A stretch of 64,000 nucleotides of DNA from Hymenobacter sp. BRD67 (lineage in GTDB: Bacteria; Bacteroidota; Bacteroidia; Cytophagales; Hymenobacteraceae): NCBI RefSeq assembly GCF_013256425.1, contig NZ_CP053904.1:2294001-2358000 (forward strand), given 5' to 3'. The notes below the pieces were generated by a model. It searched no databases and was not told the DNA's origin. It saw only the letters and a list, made by a program, of their open reading frames with translations. Below are positions 9,576 through 18,912 of this stretch, piece by piece; the stretch's first letter is position 1, and each line of letters opens with the position of its first letter. The position numbers were made by a program, and so were the translations under genes.

Positions 9576-10390
9576 TTGGCACCTTCTCTTGAAAATTGCA
9601 TTATACAGCTGGCCATCCGAAAAAACATAGAACAAAAGCAAGTTGCTGCAAGGAGAAATTTTGTAGCAATAAGCTTATTCTGTGACATATTACCCAGCTA
9701 ACTAAACAGCGCTTAGCTCAGCCGTGTAAGCTTGACGCATGAGCTTGGCAGCATCCGGGCCCTTGGGCGAGACGATGCGCAGGACCATCGGTTGAAAGTG
9801 GGCCGGCAGCTCACACCCATCGGCAGCTTCTCGCGCTGTTTCTGCCAGGTGACGTCGAGCTTACTATGGCCCTGGGCGTCGGGTCAGGATAGTGGCTGGC
9901 GAAAGATGAGTTCCACGCGGGGCGCCAGGCAGCACCCACTGCGAGTAGTGTCAGCAACAAAAAGCTCCCCTGCTAGCGGGCCCTGGCGGGCAGTAGTTCC
10001 TGCACAACGGCCCCTTTCCGGCCGGCACCAAGTCCTCCGACTTACAAAAGCCACAGCCCGAGCGGCCAACGAGCTACTGGTGCGGCTAGGCCAGGTACCT
10101 GACCAGCAGCCCAGCCAGGGCGGTGAGCGTGAAGAGCACCAGGGCAAACCGGTTGGTTTTGCGGCGCGTCGCCGGCGACTGGCGGCAGTCGGCGGGGGAG
10201 CGTAGAGAATGAACAACATCGGAGATAGGGAAGAAAGGAGACAATGCGGCATGCATCGCCAAGGCCGGGCAGCGCATTACAGCAGAAGGTTTCTCTCCTA
10301 CTCGCGGGGCTTGCGGAGTGGGGTGGCGTGGGAGCCGGGACGCAGGCGCGAATAGCTTGACAATGAGGGAGGAGTAGATAGTTTTGCAGT
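9576..10390. other. Gene-poor region with possible decayed coding remnants
   Basis: About 800 bases without a convincing gene. On the minus strand one stretch ending at 9702 reads HFQPMVLRIVSPKGPDAAKL, and another (10086-10277) reads as a 63-aa tail-anchored-like peptide with KTNRFALVLFTLTALAGLL near its end. Both look more coding than chance but lack a full gene context, so I list them as possible remnants only. Confidence 0.35.
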
Positions 10391-11593
10391 ATGACGAAAC
10401 AGCTACCCCTACTTCTCCCCCTGCTCCTGGCCACGACCATGGCCTTTGCCCAGAACGTGGGCATCAACCAACCTACCCCGCAGGCCACGCTGCACGTGGG
10501 AGGCAGCACCAGCACCGTGCGCGTGGACGGCCTCACCGGCAGCGGCCAGCGGGTGCTAACCGCCGCGCCCGATGGCACGTTCGGCACCCAGGCCCAACCC
10601 ACGCTGGGCGTGAGCGGCCAGACCCTGACGCTGACCAGCGGTGGCAGCAGCAGCAGCGTAACGCTGCCCACGAACACCGGCCCCACCGGGGCCACGGTCC
10701 GGCCGGCCCCCAGGGCCCAGCCGGACCCAGCGGGGCATCCGGCCGGTTTGGGGACGGCAGCGCCGGGGCGCTCACCGTCTCGGGAGTCACCGACTTTACG
10801 ATGTCGCAGTCGAACTATAATTTTCAGTATACCACCATCACCGTTAACGCCGGGGCAACGCTGCTGGTGCCCAGCGGGATGATTCTGCGCGCCACTGGCA
10901 ACGTCACCATCAACGGCACCATCTCGGTGCAGTTCGGCGCCCAGACGGGTGCCAGCGCATCGGCCGGCGTGGCGATGGCAGCCGCGGGCTTGCCCAATGG
11001 CGGAATCGGGCTCAACGGCACGCAGGCCACGATGCTGCCGCTGGGCGTGCTCGGGGCGGGTCCGGGGCGCGCAACACCGTCGTTACCAGCGGCGGCGCCG
11101 GGGGCGGGCTGGTGGCTATCCTGAGCGGGGGCACCTTCACGCTCGGCGCCACCGGCTTCATCAACGCCAACGGGCAGGCGGGCGTTGCCGCCACCTCCGG
11201 CGCCGTGGGCGGGAGTGGCGGGGGCGGGGGCGGCGTGGTGACCATTGCCGCCAAAACCAGCATCTCCGTGAACGGTACCATCCTGGCCAATGGCGGAAAC
11301 GGGTCCAATGGGTTTGGCACGAGCAATACCTGCTGGGGCGGCGGCGGGGGTGGCGGCGGGGTCGTACATTTTCTCGCGCCGGGCAGCCCCATCATCGGGG
11401 CAGCGTGCAGGTGAACGGCGGAGCAGCCGGCGCCGCGAGCGGCTCCGGCTCGTATCTTGGGTCCAACGGCGGGGGTGCCAGCGGCGGCAACGGTGGCAGC
11501 GGCGGCACCGGGTCCCCGACTCCTCCTGGCACCGGCTCCAACGGCTACGTGCTGACTAGCGTGACGCCCACGCCCGAAAATCTCCTTAACTAG
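10391..11593 (+). CDS. Secreted glycine-rich, collagen-like surface protein (three frameshifts)
   Basis: Signal peptide MTKQLPLLLPLLLATTMAFA is followed by a region common in Bacteroidota tail-fibre-like proteins (VGINQPTPQATLHVGG), a short collagen-like run (GPAGPQGPAGPSG), a beta-helix-like domain (VSGVTDFTMSQSNYNFQYTT) and a very Gly-rich C-terminal half. The reading frame breaks at 10696-10697, 11064-11067 and 11397-11400, each repaired by one added G; the repaired protein is about 401 aa. No enzymatic motif is seen; a structural surface or adhesive role is inferred. It has no T9SS sorting domain. Confidence 0.7.
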
Positions 11594-12434
11594 CGGAGGC
11601 AGGGCATCGGGCTGCAAAAGCCTCGTTGATACGGGCTTTCGCTCCTCCGCACGGGGCCTGCGGGTGTGGGGTTTGCGTGGGGACGTATTTGCTGCCTTTT
11701 GCACTTACTTTACCTTACAAATACAACTAGTTTTTCTTAATATTCTTATTTCAATATATTATATAAAACACATACAATTAGTCGACCGCAACGGCAGGGT
11801 TAAAAATTGACTTCAGGAGCGCTGTGATTTGAATAAGGCGAAGTGCCAGGAAGTAGCACTTTAATAGAGAAGCTGTTTAGGAAGTCGAGTTGGGCGGTAT
11901 CCCCGGCGGGCTGCCGGCTTGCTAGACAGCTTCAGGGCGAATGCCGGGTCAGTGTACAAGTGACCTGAGGCCGCCAATGCTCACCAAGGGGTATGCACTG
12001 CGCGAGACCGGCTTGCAGGAACGGACTATTACCCGTTAATCGGACGGACTGCGCTTCAGTAGTAACGAGTTGCATCCCAAAGGCCGGCCCTTCTGTGAGC
12101 AGTATCTGGAGGCGAGGCGGCGCACGCAACAACAGACACGACCGCCTTTGGCGCGTGCTGTTAACGACATTGGAATGTAAATCCACTAGTTCCGCCGCTT
12201 GCTACTCCCACCTGGTTAATGCGGCCGAACATGCTGGCAATCGCTCTAAACTACTAGGCACCTACTATTTCGGTACGCGCCAAATACCCAGCGACCGTTG
12301 AAGGTGCTACTTCATTCCGCACAGTTTTGGAAATAGCGCGCACCCAGTGAGAAACTAGCTTTTCTATTCTGATAACGCCCCGTTTCCGCTGTGTACCTGC
12401 CCTTTGACTAGGGCACAGCGGAAACGAGGCGTTT
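11594..12434. other. Intergenic region, AT-rich start, no gene supported
   Basis: About 840 bases. 11700-11790 is markedly AT-rich. Around 12090-12178 a plus-strand frame reads CEQYLEARRRTQQQTRPPLA, which could be a gene remnant, but no start or neighbours support it. A hairpin occupies 12376-12431. Confidence 0.4.
12376..12431. terminator. Long inverted repeat, likely terminator of the T9SS fragment
   Basis: Arms CGCCCCGTTTCCGCTGTG and CACAGCGGAAACGAGGCG (18 bp, one mismatch) separated by 20 bases, immediately downstream of the minus-strand T9SS-domain fragment. Confidence 0.6.
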
Positions 12435-12780
12435 CTACTCTATAGCCAAGCGCAGGGCCTGCCCACCACGCACCACGTATACGCCCGCCGCCGTGCCGGC
12501 CGGCAGCACTAGCCGCGCCGTACCCTGAGAATCAGCCGTGGCCGTAGCCACCACGCGGCCCAGGGCGTCGAGCACCCGCACCACCATACCGGGCGTGGCA
12601 CCGGCGAGGGTAATACTGCCGCTGGCCGGGTTGGGGTACAGGGCCAGGCTGCCGCCCAACACCACGCCGCGCACGGGCGAGTGGGTGGCGGTGCCTGCGG
12701 CATCCACTTACCGCAGGCGGTAGTAAAGTAAGCCGGCCGGAGCGATGGCATCAGTGAAGGTATGTAGGTGCAGTGAGGCG
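12435..12780 (-). pseudogene. C-terminal fragment of a T9SS-exported protein
   Basis: The frame encodes a T9SS sorting domain ([40 protein letters not shown]). Upstream it continues in frame as FTDAIAPAGLLYYRLR, then TAA at 12708-12710, then [14 protein letters not shown]. In intact relatives this joint reads LYYRLRQVD, so the TAA replaces a Gln codon. Beyond about 12780 the frame is lost and no passenger domain remains. This is a decayed tail of a surface protein; its partner part is absent from the window. Confidence 0.75.
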
Positions 12781-12898
12781 GCTACCGGCGGCTACTGCCT
12801 CTACCTTAATAATAGGAAAGTCCATCGACACCGTGTTCACTTCTACCCGACCACCCCAGCCAAATGGAGTAAGCTTTATGGGGCTTTCATCTATGCCC

Positions 12899-12931
12899 AA
12901 AAAGCCCCGCTTGAATCAAGTGGGGCTTTTT
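12899..12931. terminator. Hairpin terminator
   Basis: AAAAAGCCCC ... GGGGCTTTTT stem extended by an inner CTTGA/CAAG pairing, in the gap between the S74 gene and the T9SS fragment. Confidence 0.6.
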
Positions 12932-13001
12932 AGGCTATGAATAACAAACTTTACCTTGTGAGGAATTAGCCAGCTAATTTAGCTGGCTTGAATACGAAGA
13001 C

Positions 13002-13027
13002 AAAAACCCGGCCATAAGGCCAGTTTT
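13002..13027 (-). terminator. Terminator after S74 gene
   Basis: On the minus strand AAAACTGGCC-TTAT-GGCCGGGTTTTT forms a stem followed by T residues, 32 bases past the S74 stop codon. Confidence 0.65.
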
Positions 13028-13058
13028 CTTAGCAGTGCCAGGCCCTACGTCAATGCTA

Positions 13059-13896
13059 TCAGCGTTGCGCCTGACCGCTAGCAGCTTCCAGGCGTCGCAG
13101 CCGGGCCTCGAAGGTTTCCATCGTGGCCGCGGCCTGGGCTTTGTCAGTAGCTACCTGAGTTTTAAGGGCTGTGTTTTCGGCTTCTAGGGCCGCTACCTGG
13201 CGAGCCAGTTCTTGGGTGGCGCTCACGTTGAGCGTCGTCAGGGCGTCGTAATCTACCGAGCGGAAATCGTTCACGTACTTGCCGTAGACGAACAGGGCAG
13301 CAACGTGGACATCGGCACAGGCAAAACGCACCGTGTGGGCGTCTACTACCGTCACTTCGGGGTCGAGGCTCTCGTTGGTGGGGGTGTAAAAGCGCATGCG
13401 GCCGCCGCTGGCCGGCAGTTCGTGGGGCCTGGCCATAGTCACGGTGAGCTGGCCGTCGGCGTAGCTCAGCTTCGTCGCCTTTTCATAGACGTTGGGCAGG
13501 GCCTGGGTGCTGCGGCTCACGGCCGTGGGCAGGAGCTCTTCTACTTCCTGGGCAATGACTTTCTTGATGATGCCAGGCGGGTTATTGACTTGGTCGATAT
13601 AGGTGTAGTCGGTGATGCGCAGGCGCTGGAGCAGGGCCAGGTCGGCCGCGCGGTCTGAGAGGCCAATAACGCGCTTGATACGCCGGTCAGAAGTCGTGTT
13701 TAGCGTGCCGGCTACGATGTAGCCGCTTACCCACACCTCGCCGCCCTCGAAGTAGGCCGTAGTGCTTTTATTGCCTGACATATTACCGATGGCATTGAAG
13801 CCGCTGCCTGGGCTGAAAAAGGAGGCGCTGCCATTCGCCACCGAATTAGTAGCGGCGCCCTTCACATGGAGCGGGGCAATGGGAGTGGTAGTGCCG
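13059..13896 (-). pseudogene. Peptidase S74 (intramolecular chaperone) protein, N-terminus removed by IS3
   Basis: The C-terminal part carries the S74 auto-processing chaperone domain: TTSDRRIKRVIGLSDRAADL, LLQRLRITDYTYID and KKVIAQEVEELLP, then a helical coiled coil (ALEAENTALKTQVATDKAQ). Such domains trimerise tail-fibre-like proteins and cleave themselves at the Ser of the SDRR motif. Native sequence stops at 13896, where the left end of an IS3-type element begins; the codons further upstream are IS sequence. The lost part probably contained the beta-helical fibre. Translation could restart inside, but the protein as encoded is truncated. Confidence 0.85.
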
Positions 13897-13977
13897 TGAC
13901 CTGTTCCCACAAAACTGGACCATGCTAAAGTAGAGAAATCAGGCACTTGTCGTACCTTAAAACCCCAGACACTTGCC

Positions 13978-14244
13978 ATGAAAAAAACCAAGTTTACCGA
14001 GGCTCAAATCGTGTTCGCCCTGCGCCAGGCCGACACGGGTGTGGCCGTCGCCGAGGTGTGCCGGAAGATGGGCATCAGCGAGGCCACCTACTACAACTGG
14101 AAGAAAAAGTACGGCGGACTGGGCGTACCAGAGTTGCGTCGCCTCAAGCAGTTGGAGGAAGAAAATCAGCAGCTTAAGCAGCTGGTAGCCGACTTGAGTC
14201 TCGATAAGCAGATGCTGCAAGATGTACTCAAAAAAAAGCTCTGA
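13978..14244 (+). CDS. IS3 transposase OrfA (HTH subunit)
   Basis: 88 aa. [39 protein letters not shown] is the OrfA helix-turn-helix that binds the terminal repeats, followed by a leucine-zipper-like coiled coil ([18 protein letters not shown]). It ends KKKL just after a run of eight A then G (about 14230-14238), the usual -1 frameshift site from which the OrfAB transposase is made. Confidence 0.92.
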   Translation: MKKTKFTEAQIVFALRQADTGVAVAEVCRKMGISEATYYNWKKKYGGLGVPELRRLKQLEEENQQLKQLVADLSLDKQMLQDVLKKKL

Positions 14245-14249
14245 AGCCC

Positions 14250-15086
14250 GTGCAGCGTCGGCATGCGGCTCAACACCTTATCGACGCCTACCGCATTTCC
14301 GCTCGACGAGCCTGCCAGGTAATCGGCTTGCCGCGTTCCAGCTGGTCCTATAAAGCGCATGGGCGGGACGATACCGTGCTACGTCATCGTTTACGCGAGT
14401 TGGCTCAAGTGCGGGTCCGCTACGGCTGTCGCCGGCTGCACACGCTACTGCGCCGCGAAGGCTGGGCGGATAACCATAAGCGGGTGCATCGACTCTACTG
14501 CCTGGAAGGCTTGAACTTACGCAGCAAACGTCCGCGCCGCAATCGGGCGGCCGCACACCGGTTGGAGCGCCTAGCGTTAACGCAGCCACATCAGAGCTGG
14601 AGCATGGATTTCGTGGCGGACAACTTGTTCGACGGTCGCAAAATCCGGGCCTTAACGATAGTCGACAACTTTAGTCGTCAGTGCCTGGCCATTCACGTTG
14701 GGCAGTCGCTCAAAGGCGAAGACGTCGTAGCCGTCATGACGCGTCTGCAGCAGGAGCTCGGCGTGGTGCCCGCCCGCATTCAGGTTGATAACGGCAGTGA
14801 ATTCATTAGCAAAGCATTGGACCGTTGGGCCTACGACCAGCAGGTCACGCTCGACTTCTCCCGACCAGGCAAACCAACAGATAATCCGTACATTGAATCG
14901 TTTAACGGCAGCTTCCGCGACGAGTGCTTGAATACCCACTGGTTTCTATCGCTGCCCGACGCGCAGGAAAAAATCGAGCAGTGGCGACAAGAATATAATA
15001 GCTTTCGACCGCACAGTTCCTTACAGAATTTAACGCCCGACGAAGTGATGGCTACCGCCCTTACTGTCGAGCTTCAGAACGCCTGA
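14250..15086 (+). CDS. IS3 transposase OrfB (DDE integrase domain)
   Basis: 278 aa from a GTG codon, in the -1 frame relative to OrfA; normally expressed as an OrfAB fusion by slippage on the A8G run, reading through [17 protein letters not shown]. Domains: HTH_21-like region ([18 protein letters not shown]), then the rve/DDE core with D in [10 protein letters not shown] in IQVDNGSEF and E in [11 protein letters not shown]. All three catalytic acids are present, so the element may be active. Confidence 0.92.
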   Translation: MQRRHAAQHLIDAYRISARRACQVIGLPRSSWSYKAHGRDDTVLRHRLRELAQVRVRYGCRRLHTLLRREGWADNHKRVHRLYCLEGLNLRSKRPRRNRAAAHRLERLALTQPHQSWSMDFVADNLFDGRKIRALTIVDNFSRQCLAIHVGQSLKGEDVVAVMTRLQQELGVVPARIQVDNGSEFISKALDRWAYDQQVTLDFSRPGKPTDNPYIESFNGSFRDECLNTHWFLSLPDAQEKIEQWRQEYNSFRPHSSLQNLTPDEVMATALTVELQNA

Positions 15087-15126
15087 TGCTCCACTTTCAA
15101 CCGGCTCAGTAATTGGGAGCAGGTCA

Positions 15127-16280
15127 CAAGATGGACAGGCAACGACGCGCGTGGCGCAGGCGCTGGGCCTGAGTGAGGCCGTCTTGGGTAAGTGGGTGCG
15201 CGCCGCGCGGGCGCAAGCCACCCGCCCGCTGGCAGCGAGGCCCTGGAGCAGGAAAACAAGCAGTTGCGGGCCCAATTAGCCCGCGCCGAAATGGAGCGCG
15301 ATATTTTAAAAAAGCGCTGACGATATTTCCACAACCGACGGGCCGATGAAACGCTTCACCTTCATTGCCTTACACGCCCACCGCTGGCCCGTGCGGCAGC
15401 AGTGTCAGGTGCTGGGCGTTAGCCCCAGCGGGTATTACGCCTGGCAGAAGCGCACGCCCAGCCCGGCGGCCGAGCCCGCACCGGTCGCCGGGCAAGTGGC
15501 GGCCCTACCGGGTACGACCCAGCGCGTGTTCACCACCCATGCCGGCCGCTATGGCCAGCGCCGCCTACGGGCCGAGTTGCGGCGCGAAGGCCATGCGGTG
15601 GGCCGGTAGCGTTTGCGCGGCTGGCTCAGTAGCAGCGGCTCACACGCCTTCTGCACGCGGGTTGGCACTCGGTCGCCGCGCACCACCCAGGCCGACCCGC
15701 AGGCCATTGCCGCTGCTAATGAGCTCGCCACCTGGCCCGCTGCTACGGCACCCAACCAAATTTGGGTGGGCGACATTACCTACCTGGCCCTGGCCACGGG
15801 GCAGTGGGCATATCTGGCCTGCTGGCGCGATGCCTTTTCCCGCCGCGTCGTGGGCTGGTACGTGAGCGAATCGCTGCATACAGACCTGATTCTGATCGCT
15901 TTTACCCGAGCTGTTACGGTCTGCCAGCCTCCGCCCGACCTGCTCGTGCATGCCGACCGCGGCAGCCAATACACCAGCGACGCTTTTACCTCGCTGCTGG
16001 ACCGCACCCAGGCCATTGCCAGCCTGAGCCGGCCCGGCAACCCCTACGACAACGCCCTGGCCGAGAGTGGTTGGAACACGCTTAAAACCGAACTGCTGCC
16101 CCGTGGAGCCTGCTTTGCCGACCTGGAGGAAGCCCGCTTCGAGTTGGCCGAATACCTGGACCACTACTACAATACCCAGCGGATGCACTCGGCCCTAGGT
16201 TACTGCACCCCGCTCGAAATCGAACTCCACTACCTCTTCAACCTACCTTAGCTCCGTGTCCACTGGCACCCGACCACCTC
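15127..16280 (+). mobile_element. IS150-like IS3-family remnant
   Basis: Second, unrelated IS3-family element with its left end missing where copy 1 abuts it. An OrfA tail (VAQALGLSEAVLGKWVRAAR ... LEQENKQLRAQL ... RDILKK) lies at about 15148-15320 and has a frame break near 15236. The right end (TGTCCACTGGCACCCGACCA) lies near 16256-16275. Confidence 0.75.
15346..16251 (+). pseudogene. IS150-like OrfB transposase with internal stop
   Basis: About 300 codons. MKRFTFIALHAHRWPVRQQC, SGYYAWQKR and a DDE core with D in VGDITYLA, D in HADRGSQY and E in NALAESGWNTLKTEL. A TAG at 15607-15609 interrupts the frame (VGR-stop-RLRGW) in the linker before the catalytic core; relatives usually have Gln there. 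Without readthrough the transposase is dead. Confidence 0.85.
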
Positions 16281-16312
16281 ATTTTCATCTTATTTTCATC
16301 TCATTTTCACGT
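16280..16312 (+). repeat. Three 11-bp direct repeats
   Basis: CATTTTCATCT, TATTTTCATCT and CATTTTCACGT follow each other exactly, just outside the IS150-like right end and about 67 bases before the SMI1/KNR4 start. They overlap the place where the promoter should be. Confidence 0.6.
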
Positions 16313-16378
16313 GGGTCTTACCGGAACTTTGTAGCAAAAGATTTATACTCATTATATTCGCACAAAAAACAAACTGCC

Positions 16379-16936
16379 ATGAAATTAGAAGAGTCGCTAA
16401 AAAGATTTGAAGAAGTTCTTTTTTCGAAGAATGAAGCCTTCGAACAGCTTTTATTTCCAGGAATAAACCAAGATGAAGTGACTTCGATTATCACTTCAGT
16501 AGGACTCAATTTGTCTGAAGAACTAAGTACATTATATCGTTGGAGAAATGGGATAAATTTCAAACATCTCAAAACCAACAAACTAATATTCGGCATATCG
16601 GGAGTTTTCCTTCCTCTTAAGGACGCAGTTTCAGCGTGGCTGAATGACTCGAAGAAAGGTTATTATACCAATGAATTATTTCCTATATTTTTTGACGAAA
16701 CTCACCTAATAAACATTGAGGTTATAGGAGGCCCTATTTATATTTACAGCCCACCCCTCGATATTTTGGATCCCATTAGTATATATGACTCTTTGGATAA
16801 AATGTTCATCACGCTAACTCAGGCATTTGAAAAAGGATACTTTTATTACAATAATGCTGGTATTTTTGAATCAAAAGATAATGAGTATAGCACTTTAGCG
16901 AAAACGATTAACCCTAATTCAATATTTTGGCAATAA
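16379..16936 (+). CDS. SMI1/KNR4-family protein, probable toxin immunity protein
   Basis: 185 aa, start MKLEESLKRFEEVLF chosen over a frame extending into the IS end. The pattern ELSTLYRWRNGINF, IFGISGVFLPLKDAVSAW, ELFPIFFDE and an acidic overall charge match the SMI1/KNR4 superfamily, widely used as immunity proteins against secreted polymorphic nuclease toxins. Its codons are far richer in A and T than the neighbouring GC-rich genes, a sign of horizontal origin. It stands alone between insertion sequences with no toxin beside it; the nearest candidate toxin is the Rhs protein ending at 32431, same strand. Family seen; pairing inferred. Confidence 0.75.
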   Translation: MKLEESLKRFEEVLFSKNEAFEQLLFPGINQDEVTSIITSVGLNLSEELSTLYRWRNGINFKHLKTNKLIFGISGVFLPLKDAVSAWLNDSKKGYYTNELFPIFFDETHLINIEVIGGPIYIYSPPLDILDPISIYDSLDKMFITLTQAFEKGYFYYNNAGIFESKDNEYSTLAKTINPNSIFWQ

Positions 16937-17008
16937 ACTATTAAAGTATATCCCCTCTGTACACTTCCCCGTTCGATAAGCCAGTGGTAGGCAGAAGTTA
17001 AGCCGCTT

Positions 17009-17059
17009 TGACCTGCTCCCATTTACTGAGCCGGTTGCAAGTGGAGCATCAGGCGTTCT
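17009..17059 (-). repeat. Extra copy of the IS3 right end
   Basis: TGACCTGCTCCCATTTACTG through GCATCAGGCGTTCT repeats the terminal 51 bases of the IS3 element directly next to the end of copy 2 (from 17060). It is a scar of a further IS3 copy or of a tandem event. Confidence 0.75.
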
Positions 17060-17112
17060 TGACCTCCTCCCAAATACTGAGCCGGCTGAAAGTAGAGCAT
17101 CAGGCGTTCTGA

Positions 17113-17606
17113 AGCTCGACAGTAGTGGCGGCGGCCGCCACCTCATCGGGCGTTAAATTCTGTAACGAGCTGTGCGGTCGGAAGCCATTGTATTCTTGGC
17201 GCCACTGCTCAATCTTCTCCTGGGCATCGGTCAGCGACAGAAACTAGTGCCTATTCAAGCACTCATCGCGGAAGCTGCCATTAAACGATTCAATGTACGG
17301 ATTATCCGTGGGTTTACCCGGTCGGGAAAAGTCCAGCGTGACGTGCTGGTCGTAAGCCCAGCGTTCAAGTGCCTTGCTGATAAGCTCGTTGCCATTATCG
17401 ACCTGAATACGCTCAAGCACCAGGCCCAGTTCTTGGTGGAAGCGTTTCATGACGGCCACTCCTCTTCGCCTTTGAGCGACTGGCCTACGTGAATGGCCAG
17501 ACACTGGCGACTACAACTTATCGACTATCGTTAAAGCTCGGATTTTGCGGCCATCGAAGAGGTTATCGGCCACAAAATCCATGCTCCAGCTCTCGTATGA
17601 TTGCAT
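17113..17606 (-). pseudogene. IS3 OrfB, C-terminal part (copy 2)
   Basis: Encodes [18 protein letters not shown], then a frame break and stops near 17505-17515, then [36 protein letters not shown] and, after a further stop near 17244, the tail ending VELQNA at 17113. The DDE acids are still recognisable but the frame is broken more than once. Confidence 0.85.
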
Positions 17607-17840
17607 GGCCTTAAGGTGAGGCCAGCCAGACAAGGAGACGGGGACATCATCCAACTCTAAGCGCGGGGCCCTGGTGGCTTTGACGCTGAGCACCAGAAAC
17701 GGTGCCCCGTTTCCCGTTTTGCCTGAAGACTGCACAGGTTGGAGGGAGCTACCGAGTCGCAAGGCCAGGAGCATCCCGCATTTGCACGAGAAAAGTTGCG
17801 GTAAAACCTAGCCTGGCTACGTCTATTTCCCCTTTTTATT
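17607..17840 (+). ncRNA. Candidate IS110 bridge-RNA region
   Basis: Non-coding left end of the IS110-family element, GC-rich with several short complementary segments. Bridge RNAs of IS110-group elements are transcribed from this end and contain loops pairing with donor and target DNA. I could not fold it, so this rests on position and family knowledge only. Confidence 0.35.
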
Positions 17841-17841
17841 C

Positions 17842-18912
17842 CTGTTCGCGTATGGCTGCGCTCCCTTCCCCCACTGCCCCCTTAAATGCGTCGTCGGCAT
17901 CGACATTGCCAAAAACAGCTTCGTGGCCTGTGTGGGCCACGCGACCCTTACCCAGCAGCTGCACTTCGGCAAAGAGACGACCTTCGCTAACTCGACAAAC
18001 GGCTTCGTGGCCCTACTCAGCTGGGTAGGCAAACAGCACCTTAGCGGTAGCCCACTCTGGTTTGTAGTGGAAGCCACCGGCGTTTACTACGAAGAGTTGG
18101 CTTACTTTCTAGCCGATAACCAGCAGCTGCTGAGTGTACTACTGCCCAATAAGGTCAAGCATTTTGCCCGCAGCACCGAACTCAAGAGGTAGACCGACCA
18201 ACTGGATGCGCGTTTGCTTTGCCGCCTGGGTCTAGAGCGGGCGCTGCCGGCCTGGCGGCCGCCCACGCCTGCCCTGCGCCAGCTGCGTGCCCTGGCCCGT
18301 GAACGGCAAGTGCTGGTGCGGCAAGCCGCCCAACTCAAGATTCGGGTCCACGCCTACCAGCATAGCTATCAACCGGATAGCCGGACCTTAGCACGGCTAG
18401 CAGCTCAGCAGCAACTACTGGTCAACCAACTCAAGTCGCTAGACCAGGATTTGGCTGACCTGCTGCAAGCGGAGCCCGAGCTGGCTCGCAAACTAGGCCA
18501 CTTGACCAGTATTCCCGGTGTCGGGCTGACCACGGCCATCGTAGTGGTGGCCGAAACCAACAGCTTCATCCTGGTGGAAAACGAGCGACAACTGGCTTCC
18601 TATGCCGGCCTGGATGTGGTGCAGCGTCAAAGCGGGCTCTCGGCCCAGGCCACGCGCATCTCGCGCCGAGGTAATGTGCGTTTGCGCACAGCTCTGTATC
18701 TGCCGGCAGTCAGCAGCTTACGCTATAATCCGCAGCAGATGGCCTTTTACGCCCGACTGCGGGCACGCCAGCCTAGCGGCAAGCCGGGCGTAATTGCCGT
18801 CATGCGCAAACTGCTCGTGCTCCGCTACTCGCTCTGGAAGAATGATTGCGCCTATGACCTGCACTACCATCCGGCGCACCTAGCTGAAAAAGAAGTAGCT
18901 CCGACCGCGTGA
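17842..18912 (+). pseudogene. IS110-family recombinase with in-frame TAG
   Basis: About 350 codons. N-terminal RuvC-like DEDD domain: D in VVGIDIAKNSF, E in FVVEATGVYYEEL, and the TDQLDARLL DxxD motif. The C-terminal domain has SIPGVGLTTAIVV and YAGLDVVQRQSG, the region holding the catalytic Ser. A TAG at 18190-18192 falls between ELKR and TDQLDA, separating the first two acids from the last; Lys is usual there. No ATG is found in frame ahead of VVGIDIAK; CTG at 17842 is only the furthest plausible start. Probably inactive unless complemented in trans. Confidence 0.85.

Larger units (their letters stand above)
13897..15126 (+). mobile_element. IS3-family insertion sequence, apparently complete (copy 1)
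   Basis: 1,230 bp bounded by imperfect inverted ends TGACCTGTTCCCA (left) and TGACCTGCTCCCA (right, reverse complement). It contains two overlapping-type frames (orfA and orfB) with a slippery A run between them. No target duplication is visible: the left flank is the S74 gene, the right flank the remnant of another element, so a deletion or recombination has joined unrelated sequence. Confidence 0.9.

Noticed and set aside
9702..10277. Genes in the 9.7-10.3 kb gap
   Set aside because: Some codon-like stretches exist on the minus strand but in different frames, without starts, neighbours or recognisable domains.
13897..15126. Target-site duplication for IS3 copy 1
   Set aside because: Bases next to the two ends do not match in any register of 3-4 bases; the flanks have been rearranged.
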